Shown here piece after piece: positions 34,421 to 42,726 of a stretch of 59,926 nt of DNA. Origin of the DNA: Prauserella rugosa (GTDB taxonomy: Bacteria; Actinomycetota; Actinomycetes; Mycobacteriales; Pseudonocardiaceae); contig NZ_JOIJ01000020.1 in NCBI RefSeq assembly GCF_000719975.1, forward strand, positions 1 through 59,926, written 5' to 3'. The translations under genes and the position numbers were made by a program. Below the pieces are notes generated by a model, which saw nothing but the letters and a program-made list of their open reading frames with translations, was not told the DNA's origin and searched no databases. Within the stretch, counting starts at the first letter, position 1. Each line of letters starts with the position of its first letter.

Positions 34421-34890
34421 CGGATCCGGGCCTCCTCGTGATCTTCGCCGGGCCTGCTCTCCGGCGCCTCCGGCGCCTCGAAACCGGCCACCCGTTCACT
34501 GTCGGGGGTCTCGTCCTCCGACTCCTGCTCGGCGAGTTCGGCCTCCGCGATCCGGCGGTCCTCGACGTCGTCCTGAACCTCGTCGTGGCCGAGCAGGGCC
34601 CACGACCGGTAGGCCAGCGCGAGCAGGAACGTCGTCATCGCGAACGTGATGACGATCGCCGTCAGCGCGAGCGCCTGCGGGAGCGGATCCACCATCTCCT
34701 CGATGAGCGCGGTGCCCACGAATGTCGGCTCACCGGGTGGACCGCCCGCCACCTGCAGAAACAGGTTCGCCCCATGGCCGAGAATGACGATGCCCAGGAT
34801 CACGCGCATCAGCGAACGCTGCATGAGCAGGTAGAAGCCGATGGAGTACAGACCGGCGAGTGTGACGGCCATGGTGATGTTGATGGTCAC
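34417..34890 (-). CDS. mrpC: Na+/H+ antiporter subunit MrpC
   Basis: 157 residues from the GTG at 34890, after GAGAGAGGGTGAGG; longer readings would lie in mrpB. Three hydrophobic helices in a NuoK-like layout (AGLYSIGFYLLMQRSLMRVI; GHGANLFLQVAG; DPLPQALALTAIVITFAMT). After the third helix comes a ~45-residue acidic tail (EVQDDVEDRRIAEAELAEQE) that is not usual in MrpC. Confidence 0.93.
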   Translation of the reverse strand: MTINITMAVTLAGLYSIGFYLLMQRSLMRVILGIVILGHGANLFLQVAGGPPGEPTFVGTALIEEMVDPLPQALALTAIVITFAMTTFLLALAYRSWALLGHDEVQDDVEDRRIAEAELAEQESEDETPDSERVAGFEAPEAPESRPGEDHEEARIR

Positions 34891-34897
34891 GGCCGCC

Positions 34898-35467
34898 TCA
34901 CCCTCTCTCTTCCTCGAGCGCCTCGTCGTCCACGCCGGGACCACCGACCTCCGTGCCCGCGCCGACCGTGCGGAGCAGATCCACGACCACCCCGATGATC
35001 AGCAGATACACACCGAGGTCGAGCAGCAGGTTCGAGGTGATCTTGAGCTCGCCGAGGACGGGAAGGTCCAGCTTCCAGATCGCCGACGCGAGCACCGGCT
35101 CGCCGAACAGGACCGGCACGAGCGCGGTGAGCACCGACAGTGCGAGACCGGCGCCGATCACCACAGGCGGGCGCACGCGCACCGTCATCGCGAGCTCGGC
35201 ACTTCCGCCCGCCACGTAGCGGAGCACGAAGGCGAGACCGGCCACCAGTCCCCCGCTGAATCCGCCGCCCGCGTCGTTGTGGCCCGCGAGCAGCAGATAC
35301 ACGGAGAAGACGAGCACCGTGGGGAACAGGATGCGGGCCAGCACCTCGAGCAGCATCGACCGAGGCCACGAATAGGCGTCCTGCTCGGTCATCAGCCAGC
35401 GTTCCCGCGGCGTGTCCCATTCGGTCCAGGGAACGGGTTCGCGTACGGGGTCGGGGCGGTCGCTCAC
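34898..35467 (-). CDS. mrpB: Na+/H+ antiporter subunit MrpB
   Basis: 189 residues, GTG start overlapping the mrpA stop. A ~40-residue soluble N-terminus is followed by four hydrophobic helices with the MnhB signature LLAGHNDAGGGFSGGLVAGLAFVLRYV. Integral subunit of the Mrp complex. mrpC begins 7 bases after its stop. Confidence 0.93.
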   Translation of the reverse strand: MSDRPDPVREPVPWTEWDTPRERWLMTEQDAYSWPRSMLLEVLARILFPTVLVFSVYLLLAGHNDAGGGFSGGLVAGLAFVLRYVAGGSAELAMTVRVRPPVVIGAGLALSVLTALVPVLFGEPVLASAIWKLDLPVLGELKITSNLLLDLGVYLLIIGVVVDLLRTVGAGTEVGGPGVDDEALEEERG

Positions 35468-37842
35468 GACGTCACCTCCGGCGTATCGGCAGCGGACGTG
35501 GTGTCGGAGCCGGCGTGGTCCGGCTCGGCCGACCGGTCACGCTCGCCCGGCTCCGGACCACCCCGTTTCCGCGACCGTGCCAGGATCAGGCTGGCCGCTC
35601 CCGTGGCCGCAACCGCGAGCACGGTGATCTCGCCGATCGTGTCGAACGCACGGAAGTCGACGATGATGGCGTTGACGACGTTGGTGGCTCCGGTCTCGTC
35701 CTCGGCGCGCTGGATGTACTCCCGGCTCCCCTCCGGCATGCCCGAGGTGTATCCGGAGTAGAGCACCGCGAGCACGGCCACGAACGTCCCGGCCGCCACG
35801 GAGACGATCGCCTTCGGCCAGCGCCCGTGCACGTAGCCGCGGTTCTCGATGAACCGCGGCGGGAAGCGGCGAATCACGAAGACGAACACGACGAGCGTGA
35901 GCGTCTCGACGAGGAACTGTGCCAGCGCCAGATCGGCGCCGCCGTCGACGACGAACCAGGCGCCGATGCCATAGCCGACGACACCGGCCAGCAACACCGC
36001 GGTGAGCCGCCGGCGCGCGATCAGAGCCGTCACCGCCGCGGCCAGCACCAACACCGACAGCGGCAGCTGCAGCCAGTTGTCCACGAGGCGAAGCTCGCCG
36101 AACTCCACGCCGCCGGACAGCAGGCCCGCACCGGGAACGACGACGAGCGTGGTGAGGATGACGCCGAGATACACGGGAAGCGAACCGACCTGGATCCGCC
36201 CGGTCACTCCCTGTGCGAGGAACTCGAGGCTCTCGACCGACTTGGTGTACCAGGTCTGTGCCCGCAGGGGCTCCGGAACGTAGCCACCGAGCCGCTGCAG
36301 CCCGGCGTAGCGATGCACCAGGAAGCCGACGACGACGATGCCCACGCTGATCAGCAGTGCCGGAGTGATGCCGTGCCACAGTGCGAGGTGGTATCCGGGG
36401 TGACTGCCGTAGCCGTCCGCGTACCCGGCTTCCATCGGCTCGATCACCTCGGGCACGAACGCGAGCACCAACCCGGCGAGCGCCGGGATCGCGACCAGTC
36501 CGGTCATCAGACGTCCGCACGGCACGGGCTCCGCCGCCGCCATGTCGGGCTTGGTGCCGAACGCCCCGCGGAGGAATCGCAGGCTGTAGGCCACGGTCAG
36601 CACCGAGCCGATCGCCACGCCGACGCCGATGACCTGATCGAGGGTGTCGCCGCCGAACAGCGCTTCGAGCGCGACCTCCTTGCCGATGAAGCCCAAGAGC
36701 GGGGGCAGGCCGGCCATGGACATCGCGGCGAACGTCGCCAGGGTCGTCAGCGTCCGCCATTGCCTGCCGAGACCGGAGAGCTCACGGATGTCGCGAGTGC
36801 CCGCGCGTTTGTCGATGATGCCCACGGTCAGGAACAGCGCGGACTTGAACAGTCCGTGCGCGAGAATCAGGGTGCCCGCCGCGAGCGCCGACATCCACGT
36901 GCCGGAGCCCAGCATGATCATGAGGAAGCCGAGTTGGCTGATCGTGCCGTAGGCCAGCAGTGTCTTGAGGTCGTACTGGCGCAGGGCGCGGAACCCACCG
37001 AGCAGCATCGTCCACAGCCCGCACACGACCACGGGAATCCACCACGCGGGGTGATCGGCGAATCCGGGCGAGAACCGCGCGACCAGGTAGACGCCCGCCT
37101 TCACCATCGCGGCCGCGTGGAGATACGCACTCACCGGGGTCGGCGCCACCATCGCGCTCGGCAGCCACGGGTGGAACGGCACCTGCGCGGACTTGGTCAG
37201 CGCTCCGAGCAGGATCAACAGCAGGGCCGCGGTGACGATCCCGCCCGACGGCGGGTCCGCCAGGATCTCGGAGATCCGCATCGTGCCCGCCGCGGTGCCC
37301 AGCAGGATAAGCCCGAGCAGCATCGCCAGGCCGCCGAGCGACGTCACCAGCAGCGCCTGCGTCGCCGACTTGCGCAGCCGCTTCGCGACGCCGTCCCCTC
37401 CGACCAGCAGGAAGGAGCACACCGTGGTGAGCTCCCAGAACAGGTACAGGGAGATGACGTCGTCGGCCAGGACGAGGCCCAGCATCGCGCCGGCGAACGT
37501 CACCAGCAGTGCCGAGTCGCGGGCGGCGGTGCGGTGATCGTCGGCCTTGGCGTACTGGGAGTAGTAGCAGAGCACGACCGCCCCGATGCCGCTGACCAGC
37601 AGGATCAGCAGCAGCGCCAGTTCGTCGAGCCGCGCGGTGAACTCGAGTCCGATGACGGGCGCCCACGCCACCGTGTCGACCGGCGGCGTCCCGCTGACGG
37701 CTTCACCTGCTCGACTCAGCGCGTAGCCGAGGGTCGCGGCTGGCGCCAGGGCTCCGACGAGGAACGCCACGCGACCGTAGCGGCGACCGATCAGCGGCAG
37801 GACCGCGGCCAGAGCGAAGTGCGCCACGATCGCCACCAGCAC
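35464..37842 (-). CDS. mrpA: Na+/H+ antiporter subunit MrpA
   Basis: 792 residues from a GTG at 37842. The N-terminal ~500 residues are NuoL-like with many helices (FWELTTVCSFLLVGGD carries the conserved Glu; KSAQVPFHPWLPSAMVAPTPVSAYLHAAAMVKAG carries Lys and His residues of the proton path). The C-terminal part has the MrpA-specific extension with the MnhB-like domain (GADLALAQFLVETLTLVVFV; AFDTIGEITVLAVAATGA). It is the first gene of the operon and divergent from a K+/H+ antiporter pair. Confidence 0.95.
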   Translation of the reverse strand: MLVAIVAHFALAAVLPLIGRRYGRVAFLVGALAPAATLGYALSRAGEAVSGTPPVDTVAWAPVIGLEFTARLDELALLLILLVSGIGAVVLCYYSQYAKADDHRTAARDSALLVTFAGAMLGLVLADDVISLYLFWELTTVCSFLLVGGDGVAKRLRKSATQALLVTSLGGLAMLLGLILLGTAAGTMRISEILADPPSGGIVTAALLLILLGALTKSAQVPFHPWLPSAMVAPTPVSAYLHAAAMVKAGVYLVARFSPGFADHPAWWIPVVVCGLWTMLLGGFRALRQYDLKTLLAYGTISQLGFLMIMLGSGTWMSALAAGTLILAHGLFKSALFLTVGIIDKRAGTRDIRELSGLGRQWRTLTTLATFAAMSMAGLPPLLGFIGKEVALEALFGGDTLDQVIGVGVAIGSVLTVAYSLRFLRGAFGTKPDMAAAEPVPCGRLMTGLVAIPALAGLVLAFVPEVIEPMEAGYADGYGSHPGYHLALWHGITPALLISVGIVVVGFLVHRYAGLQRLGGYVPEPLRAQTWYTKSVESLEFLAQGVTGRIQVGSLPVYLGVILTTLVVVPGAGLLSGGVEFGELRLVDNWLQLPLSVLVLAAAVTALIARRRLTAVLLAGVVGYGIGAWFVVDGGADLALAQFLVETLTLVVFVFVIRRFPPRFIENRGYVHGRWPKAIVSVAAGTFVAVLAVLYSGYTSGMPEGSREYIQRAEDETGATNVVNAIIVDFRAFDTIGEITVLAVAATGAASLILARSRKRGGPEPGERDRSAEPDHAGSDTTSAADTPEVTS

Positions 37843-37982
37843 TCGGCTTCACCGTCCCTCGATCGAACCCCGTAATACGGACATCGTACGAAACGGGTGA
37901 TCACGGCGCGCGACCGGCCAGAATGGACAATCGCGCGCGGCGGCCGCGGACCCCGGTGCCACCTCGACGAACAAGGGTTACC
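37843..37982. promoter_or_regulatory. Divergent promoter region of mrpA and the khtT-like gene
   Basis: This 140-base gap holds the start signals of two divergent ion-antiporter operons. A relatively AT-rich stretch (37869-37910, including GTAATACGGACATCGTACG) could contain one of the promoters. I see no convincing palindrome or riboswitch fold by eye. Confidence 0.4.
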
Positions 37983-38474
37983 GTGTACGACGTGAACGTC
38001 GAAGTGACTCCCCTGCCGGGCATCGGTGTCCGGAAGGAATTCGAGGCCGGAGACGGCCGACGCGTGGGTGTCATCAGCCACCGGGACGGCAAGATCGAGC
38101 TGATCGTGTCGAAATCGGAGGACCCGGACGCGTGCCTGGCGTCCCTTCCCATGAGCGCGGACGAGGCCGGCGCGCTCGCCAACCTTCTCGGCGCTCCCCA
38201 GCTGGTCGCGCAGCTGACCGAGGAACACCGGGAACTGCCCGGCATCAACACACGACAGCTCACGGTCAAGAGCGGCTCGCCCTACGACGGGCGCACGCTC
38301 GGCGACACGCAGATCCGCACGCGCACGGGCGTGTCCGTGGTCGCGGTCATGCGCGCGGGACAGGTGCTGCCCTCTCCCGCCCCGGATTTCACGTTCACCG
38401 CGGGGGACATGGTCGTCGCGGTCGGTACCTCGGAAGGGCTGGAGTCGGCGCTGAAGATCCTCCTCCACGGGTAA
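37983..38474 (+). CDS. KhtT-like regulatory subunit of a K+/H+ antiporter (RCK_C domain)
   Basis: 163 residues from the GTG at 37983, six bases after AAGGG. The N-terminal half (VNVEVTPLPGIGVRKEFEA; RRVGVISHRDGKIELIV) matches the KhtT N-domain, and the C-terminal half (GRTLGDTQIRTRTGVSVVAV; FTFTAGDMVVAVGTSEGLES) is a TrkA_C/RCK_C domain. KhtT proteins gate the KhtU antiporter and bind nucleotides such as c-di-AMP or ATP; the ligand here is unknown. The partner gene follows after 3 bases. Confidence 0.9.
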   Translation: MYDVNVEVTPLPGIGVRKEFEAGDGRRVGVISHRDGKIELIVSKSEDPDACLASLPMSADEAGALANLLGAPQLVAQLTEEHRELPGINTRQLTVKSGSPYDGRTLGDTQIRTRTGVSVVAVMRAGQVLPSPAPDFTFTAGDMVVAVGTSEGLESALKILLHG

Positions 38475-38477
38475 CGC

Positions 38478-39662
38478 GTGGATCACACAGCACTCGCCCT
38501 GATCGAGCTCGGCGCCGTCTTCTTCCTGCTGGGCTCGCTGGGCAAGGTCGCTCAGCGCATCGGCATGTCGCCGATCCCCCTGTACCTGCTCGGCGGTCTG
38601 TTCTTCGGCCAGGGCGGAGTGCTGAGCCTGGGGGACATCGGCCAGTTCACCGCCGTCGCGAGCGAGATCGGCGTGGTCCTGCTGCTGTTGCTACTCGGCC
38701 TCGAGTACTCGGCGACCGAGCTGGTGACCGGCATGCGGCGGTCCTGGCTCGCCGGCGTGGTGGACCTGGTGGCGAACGCCGCTCCGGGCGCGATCGTCGC
38801 CCTGATTCTCGGGTGGGGACCGATCGGGGCGCTCACGCTCGCCGGCGTCACCTACATTTCGTCGTCCGGGATCGTCGCGAAGGTCCTCGGCGATCTGGGC
38901 AGGCTCGGCAACCGCGAGACGCCGGTCATCCTGTCGATCCTGGTCTTCGAAGACCTCGCGATGGCGCTGTACCTGCCGATCCTCACCGCCGTGTTGGGCG
39001 GCGTCAGCCTGCTCGGTGGGCTCACGGCGGTTGGGATCTCGTTGCTCGTGATCTCGGTGGTCCTGCTCGTCGCCGTCCGCTACGGGCGCATCGTCTCGGC
39101 CGTCGTGGACAGTGAGGATCGCGAGGTCTTCCTGTTGCGCGTCTTCGGTGCCGCGCTCCTGGTGGCCGGGTTGGCCTCGGCGATGCAGGTGTCGGCTGCG
39201 GTGGGGGCGTTCCTGCTCGGCATCGCCATCTCCGGGTCGACGGCCGAGAACGCGACGAAGCTGCTGGAGCCACTGCGGGATCTGTTCGCCGCGGCCTTCT
39301 TCGTGGTGTTCGGGCTGAACACCGACCCGGCCTCGATCCCTCCGGTACTAGTGTGGGCCATCGTGCTTGCGGTGGCGACCACGGCGACGAAGGTCGGCAC
39401 CGGATGGTGGGCCGCGAGCCGCTCGGGCGTCGGCAGACTGGGCCGCGCGCGGGCGGGTGCGGCACTCGTCGCCCGCGGGGAGTTCTCGATCGTGATCGCG
39501 GGTCTCGCCGTCAGCGCCGGCGCGGTGGAGGGCGAACTCGCCGCGCTGGCGACCGCGTACGTCCTGTTGATGGCGATGATCGGCCCGATCGCCGCGCGGG
39601 TCGTCGAGCCGGTGGCCAGGGGCCTGCAGCGCCGCACGGCACCGCAGACCGTCCGCTCGTGA
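38478..39662 (+). CDS. KhtU-like K+/H+ antiporter (CPA2 family)
   Basis: 394 residues from a GTG three bases after the regulatory subunit stop. About 12 helices of the Na+/H+ exchanger fold, with GQGGVLSLGDIGQFTAVASE, YISSSGIVAKVLGDLGRLGN and ILVFEDLAMALYLPIL, whose Glu-Asp pair fits the ion-binding site of CPA2 antiporters. It lacks an own RCK domain, consistent with a separate KhtT subunit. It should extrude K+ for H+ across the cell membrane. The pair is divergent from the Mrp operon. Confidence 0.92.
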   Translation: MDHTALALIELGAVFFLLGSLGKVAQRIGMSPIPLYLLGGLFFGQGGVLSLGDIGQFTAVASEIGVVLLLLLLGLEYSATELVTGMRRSWLAGVVDLVANAAPGAIVALILGWGPIGALTLAGVTYISSSGIVAKVLGDLGRLGNRETPVILSILVFEDLAMALYLPILTAVLGGVSLLGGLTAVGISLLVISVVLLVAVRYGRIVSAVVDSEDREVFLLRVFGAALLVAGLASAMQVSAAVGAFLLGIAISGSTAENATKLLEPLRDLFAAAFFVVFGLNTDPASIPPVLVWAIVLAVATTATKVGTGWWAASRSGVGRLGRARAGAALVARGEFSIVIAGLAVSAGAVEGELAALATAYVLLMAMIGPIAARVVEPVARGLQRRTAPQTVRS

Positions 39663-39731
39663 CCGGACCCGGTGTGATCCGGCCGATGAGTGGGGCGAGC
39701 TCGGCATCATCCAGCGAGGTGTGGTCGGCTC

Positions 39732-39777
39732 TCGGTGTGATCAGGACTCGGTGTGATCAGGACTCGCTGTGATCCGG
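39732..39777 (+). repeat. 16-bp tandem repeat, two full and one partial copy
   Basis: TCGGTGTGATCAGGAC occurs twice in tandem (39732-39747, 39748-39763) and a diverged copy TCGCTGTGATCCGG follows. A related GGTGTGATCCGG lies at 39670-39681. The repeat is in the 175-base gap between the convergent khtU-like and tetR genes. It contains TGTGATCA, a weak palindrome; a regulatory role is not evident. Confidence 0.75.
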
Positions 39778-39837
39778 CTGCGGGTGCGGCTCGGTCCGCC
39801 GGCTCGGTGATCGGGGCGGGTACTACGCACCCGGCCG

Positions 39838-40560
39838 TCAGCGGGCGGCCGCGATGATCGCCCGCCCCGCCTCGACGAGCGTCTCCGCGCGGGCCGCGAC
39901 ACCGTCGTCTGCGCGATCGTCGGTGCCGTCGGTGCCGTGGGCGACGTCGCTGCCGCGGCCGCTGCCCACATCGGTACGCAAACCGGCGGCCAGATCGCTG
40001 CCACCGAGATAGCCGGCGACCATGGCTCCGTCACGGAGCATCATCAGCCGGTCGACCACGGCCGGGTCGGCGACGTCCAGCTCGCCCAGCACCTCCCCGA
40101 GCAGGCCCGTGAACCACGCGCGATGGGCGGCGACGGCCTGCCGCACCGGGTGGCCTGCGTCCGGGTACTCGGCGGCGGCGTTGATGAACGGACACCCGCG
40201 GAAGCCGGGCGCGCAGCTGGCCGAGGCCATCGACCGGGCCAGTTCGGTCAGCATGCCGCCGGGGTCGCCCGCGTGCCGCGCGCGCAGCGCACCCACGACC
40301 TCCCGCTCGGCGGCGGCCCGCACGCCGAGGTAGGCGACCACCAGGTCGTCCTTCGTCGGGAAGTGCCGGTAGAAGGTCACCTTGCTCACGCCCGCCGCCG
40401 CGATCACCCGGTCGGCGCTCACCGCGCGGATGCCGTCGGCGTAGAACAGCGCGTTCGCCGCGTCGAGGATGCGTTCGCGTACGGGCCTGCGTGGCTCGTC
40501 CGGGTGCGCACGGCGCGCGGACCCGGCCACGCGCTGATCCGGCTGTTGAGTCGCCGTCAT
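39838..40560 (-). CDS. TetR-family regulator, likely of ohr
   Basis: 240 residues. Residues ~25-75 form the TetR helix-turn-helix (RERILDAANALFYADGIRAV; AAAGVSKVTFYRHFPTKDDLV). The ligand domain contains two close cysteines (ASCAPGFRGCPF), which could sense peroxides by a disulfide. The C-terminus is Asp/Gly-rich. It is divergent from ohr and a 22-bp near-palindrome lies between them. The usual ohr regulator is the MarR-type OhrR; a cysteine-bearing TetR in its place is an inference from position. Confidence 0.9.
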   Translation of the reverse strand: MTATQQPDQRVAGSARRAHPDEPRRPVRERILDAANALFYADGIRAVSADRVIAAAGVSKVTFYRHFPTKDDLVVAYLGVRAAAEREVVGALRARHAGDPGGMLTELARSMASASCAPGFRGCPFINAAAEYPDAGHPVRQAVAAHRAWFTGLLGEVLGELDVADPAVVDRLMMLRDGAMVAGYLGGSDLAAGLRTDVGSGRGSDVAHGTDGTDDRADDGVAARAETLVEAGRAIIAAAR

Positions 40561-40627
40561 GCCGCTCCCTTCTCCGTCGATCCAGGTTAGCCGTCCCGCG
40601 CAGGTGAGCCGGAACGGTGGTAACGTC

Positions 40628-40649
40628 GTAGACGTACTAGTTAGTCTAC
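40628..40649. promoter_or_regulatory. TetR-type operator between tetR and ohr
   Basis: A 22-bp near-palindrome: arms GTAGAC and GTCTAC around a central ACTAGT, with only the two GT/TA positions unmatched. It lies 24 bases upstream of the ohr start and 67 from tetR, and is AT-richer than its surroundings. It is the natural candidate for the TetR binding site. Confidence 0.75.
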
Positions 40650-40673
40650 ATCGGTGCGAGCAGGGAGAACTCC

Positions 40674-41102
40674 ATGTCAGAGGCGATCTACACGGCCGTC
40701 GCGACCTCCACGGGCGACGGCAGGCGCGGCGGCAGGGCCGCGACCGACGACCAGGCGCTCGACGTCACGCTCGCGGTTCCGCAGGAGATGGGCGGCACCG
40801 GCGGAGGGACGAACCCGGAGCAGCTGTTCGCGGCCGGGTGGGCCGCGTGCTTCCACTCGGCGCTGAAGGCCGTCGCCGCCGAGCGCAAGACACCGATCGC
40901 CGACTCCGCGGTGGTGGCCGAGGTGCAGCTGCGGCCCCGCGACGAGGGCGGTTTCAGCCTCGCGGCCGACCTGCACGTCGAACTGTCCGGCGTCGACCAG
41001 ACCACCGCCGACGAACTTACCGAGGCGGCGCACGCGATGTGCCCCTACTCCAACGCGACCCGTGGCAACATCCCGGTCAGCGTGGACGCGACGGTGGCCT
41101 GA
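40674..41102 (+). CDS. ohr: Organic hydroperoxide resistance protein (Ohr/OsmC family)
   Basis: 142 residues; ATG preceded by GGGAGA. It has the Ohr layout MSEAIYTAVATSTGDGRRGG, NPEQLFAAGWAACFHSAL with peroxidatic Cys59, and AHAMCPYSNATRGN with resolving Cys123. It reduces organic hydroperoxides using dihydrolipoyl-type thiols in the cytosol. Expression is probably set by the divergent TetR through the palindrome upstream. Confidence 0.95.
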   Translation: MSEAIYTAVATSTGDGRRGGRAATDDQALDVTLAVPQEMGGTGGGTNPEQLFAAGWAACFHSALKAVAAERKTPIADSAVVAEVQLRPRDEGGFSLAADLHVELSGVDQTTADELTEAAHAMCPYSNATRGNIPVSVDATVA

Positions 41103-41108
41103 CGCTCA

Positions 41109-41148
41109 GCCGGTGAGCCGGCCCGGGCTGGGTACCCGGCTCACCGGC
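41109..41148. terminator. Bidirectional hairpin between ohr and rluB
   Basis: A perfect 13-bp stem (GCCGGTGAGCCGG at 41109-41121 and its complement at 41136-41148) with a 14-base loop, seven bases after the ohr stop and eight bases before the convergent rluB stop. It can end both transcripts. Confidence 0.8.
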
Positions 41149-41156
41149 GACGCGCG

Positions 41157-41897
41157 TCAGGACTCGACGGCCTTGTAGAGGGACCCGATCTCCTTGCGGT
41201 TCAGCTTGCGGATCGCGCCCGGCTTCGTCTGGCCCAGCTGCACCTCGCCGACGGCCGTGCGCACGAGCTTGCGCACCGGGTGGCCGACCTCGCGCAGCAG
41301 CCTGCGGACGATGTGCTTGCGGCCCTCGTGCAGCACGACCTCCACCAGCGTGCGGCCCGCCTGCACGTCCTTGACGCGGAACTCGTCGACCCGCACCGGG
41401 CCGTCGTCGAGTTCGATCCCGGCGCGGAGCCGTTTGCCCAGACCGCGCGGCACCGACCCGTCGACCTCGGCCAGGTACGTCTTCGGCACGTGGTACGACG
41501 GGTGCATCAGCTTGTTCGCCAGGTCGCCGTCGTTGGTCAGCAACAGCAGGCCCTCGGTCTCGGCGTCGAGCCTGCCGACGTGGAACAGGCGCTCCTTGCG
41601 GTCGCGGACGTAGTCACCGACGCACAGCCTGCCCTCCTCGTCGGACATCGTGCTGTGCACGCCCTTCGGCTTGTTCATCGCGAGATACACGTGCTCGTCG
41701 TCGACGATCACCCGCATGCCGTCCACGTGAATCACCGCGGTGTCGGGGTCGACGCGCCTGCCGAGCTCGCGCACGATCTCGCCGTCGACGCTGACCCGCC
41801 CCTTGGCGATCAGCTCCTCCGACGCGCGGCGTGAGGCCACGCCCGCCTGCGCGAGCACCTTCTGCAGGCGCACCCCTTCGGGGTTGCTAGATGTCAT
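41157..41897 (-). CDS. rluB: rRNA pseudouridine synthase, RsuA/RluB family
   Basis: 246 residues. An S4 domain (VRLQKVLAQAGVASRRASEE) is followed by the catalytic domain with MNKPKGVHSTM and HVGRLDAETEGLLLLTNDGD, in which the Asp of GRLDAETEG is the nucleophile. It probably modifies 23S rRNA near the peptidyl transferase centre, as RluB does; the exact site is inferred. The start overlaps the scpB stop by 11 bases. Confidence 0.93.
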   Translation of the reverse strand: MTSSNPEGVRLQKVLAQAGVASRRASEELIAKGRVSVDGEIVRELGRRVDPDTAVIHVDGMRVIVDDEHVYLAMNKPKGVHSTMSDEEGRLCVGDYVRDRKERLFHVGRLDAETEGLLLLTNDGDLANKLMHPSYHVPKTYLAEVDGSVPRGLGKRLRAGIELDDGPVRVDEFRVKDVQAGRTLVEVVLHEGRKHIVRRLLREVGHPVRKLVRTAVGEVQLGQTKPGAIRKLNRKEIGSLYKAVES

Positions 41898-42726
41898 CGA
41901 TCGAATCCACTTCGGGTAGCAAGGGTGCGATGGGCGGCAGGTCGTTCAACGACTCCAGGCCCAGCCGCTCCAGGAACAGCTCGGTCGTCACGTACAGGGT
42001 GCCTCCGGTCTCGCCGTCGGTCCCCGTCTCCTCGATCAGACCGCGTTGTACGAGCGTACGGATCACCCCGTCGACGTTCACACCGCGTACCGCCGCGACC
42101 CGCGAGCGCGTCACCGGCTGCCGGTACGCGATCACCGCCAGGGTCTCCAGCGCGGCCCGCGTCAGCTTCGAACGCTGACCGTCGAGCAGGAGCTTCTCCA
42201 CGAACGGCGCGTAGGTGTCGCGGGTGTAGAACCGCCAGCCCTCGCCCACGCGGCGCAGGTCGATACCGCTGCCGCGGTCGGTGTAGTCCTCGGCCATCGT
42301 GCGCAGCACCTCGGTGACCCGGTCGACCGGCTGCTCCAGCGCCCCAGCGAGGGTTTCCTCGTTCACCGGTGCGTCGACGACGAGCAGCATGGCCTCCAGC
42401 GCCGACACCAGCGTGTCGTACCCGCTCAGGTCCGGCAGCACCCGGTCCTGCGCCACGGCCACGAGGCTCGTGTCCTCCTCCCCCGGCTCGGCCTCCGAGT
42501 CCGGGGCCGGCTCATCCGCGGCCTGCTCGATCGGTGACCCACCCGCGGCGGCCCCGACGGCGGGCACAGGGGGTTCCGCGGACTCGGCGGGTTCCGCAGG
42601 CTCGGCGGATTCCGTGGTTGCCGGGGACTCCACGACGGGGGCCTGTTCGGCGGATTCCGGTGCACCGGGGACGTCCGGGGCGACCTCGTCGCCCGCCGGC
42701 GCGTCGATGTCGTGTGGCTCGCTCAC
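41887..42726 (-). CDS. scpB: Segregation and condensation protein ScpB
   Basis: 279 residues. The first ~90 residues are Pro/Ala/Glu-rich and disordered. Then two winged-helix domains follow: VSALEAMLLVVDAPVNEETL and SKLTRAALETLAVIAYRQPV, with TRSRVAAVRGVNVDGVIRTL and ETGGTLYVTTELFLERLGL. ScpB is the kite subunit that binds ScpA in the SMC condensin. It overlaps scpA by ATGA. Confidence 0.95.
   Translation of the reverse strand: MSEPHDIDAPAGDEVAPDVPGAPESAEQAPVVESPATTESAEPAEPAESAEPPVPAVGAAAGGSPIEQAADEPAPDSEAEPGEEDTSLVAVAQDRVLPDLSGYDTLVSALEAMLLVVDAPVNEETLAGALEQPVDRVTEVLRTMAEDYTDRGSGIDLRRVGEGWRFYTRDTYAPFVEKLLLDGQRSKLTRAALETLAVIAYRQPVTRSRVAAVRGVNVDGVIRTLVQRGLIEETGTDGETGGTLYVTTELFLERLGLESLNDLPPIAPLLPEVDSIDDI

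Noticed and set aside
35515..37875. Long open frame (786 codons) on the plus strand
   Set aside because: It is antisense to mrpA, rich in His/Arg/Gln/Asp from reverse-reading GC-rich codons, and has no family motifs.
37843..37982. c-di-AMP (ydaO-type) riboswitch before the K+ antiporter pair
   Set aside because: The gap is short, shared by two divergent genes, and lacks the conserved riboswitch core that I could recognise.
39732..39777. CRISPR array
   Set aside because: Repeats are adjacent without spacers, only two full copies exist, and no cas gene is present.
31526..41102. Prophage or integrative element between cmk and rluB
   Set aside because: No integrase, att repeats, phage or conjugation genes; base composition looks like the neighbours.
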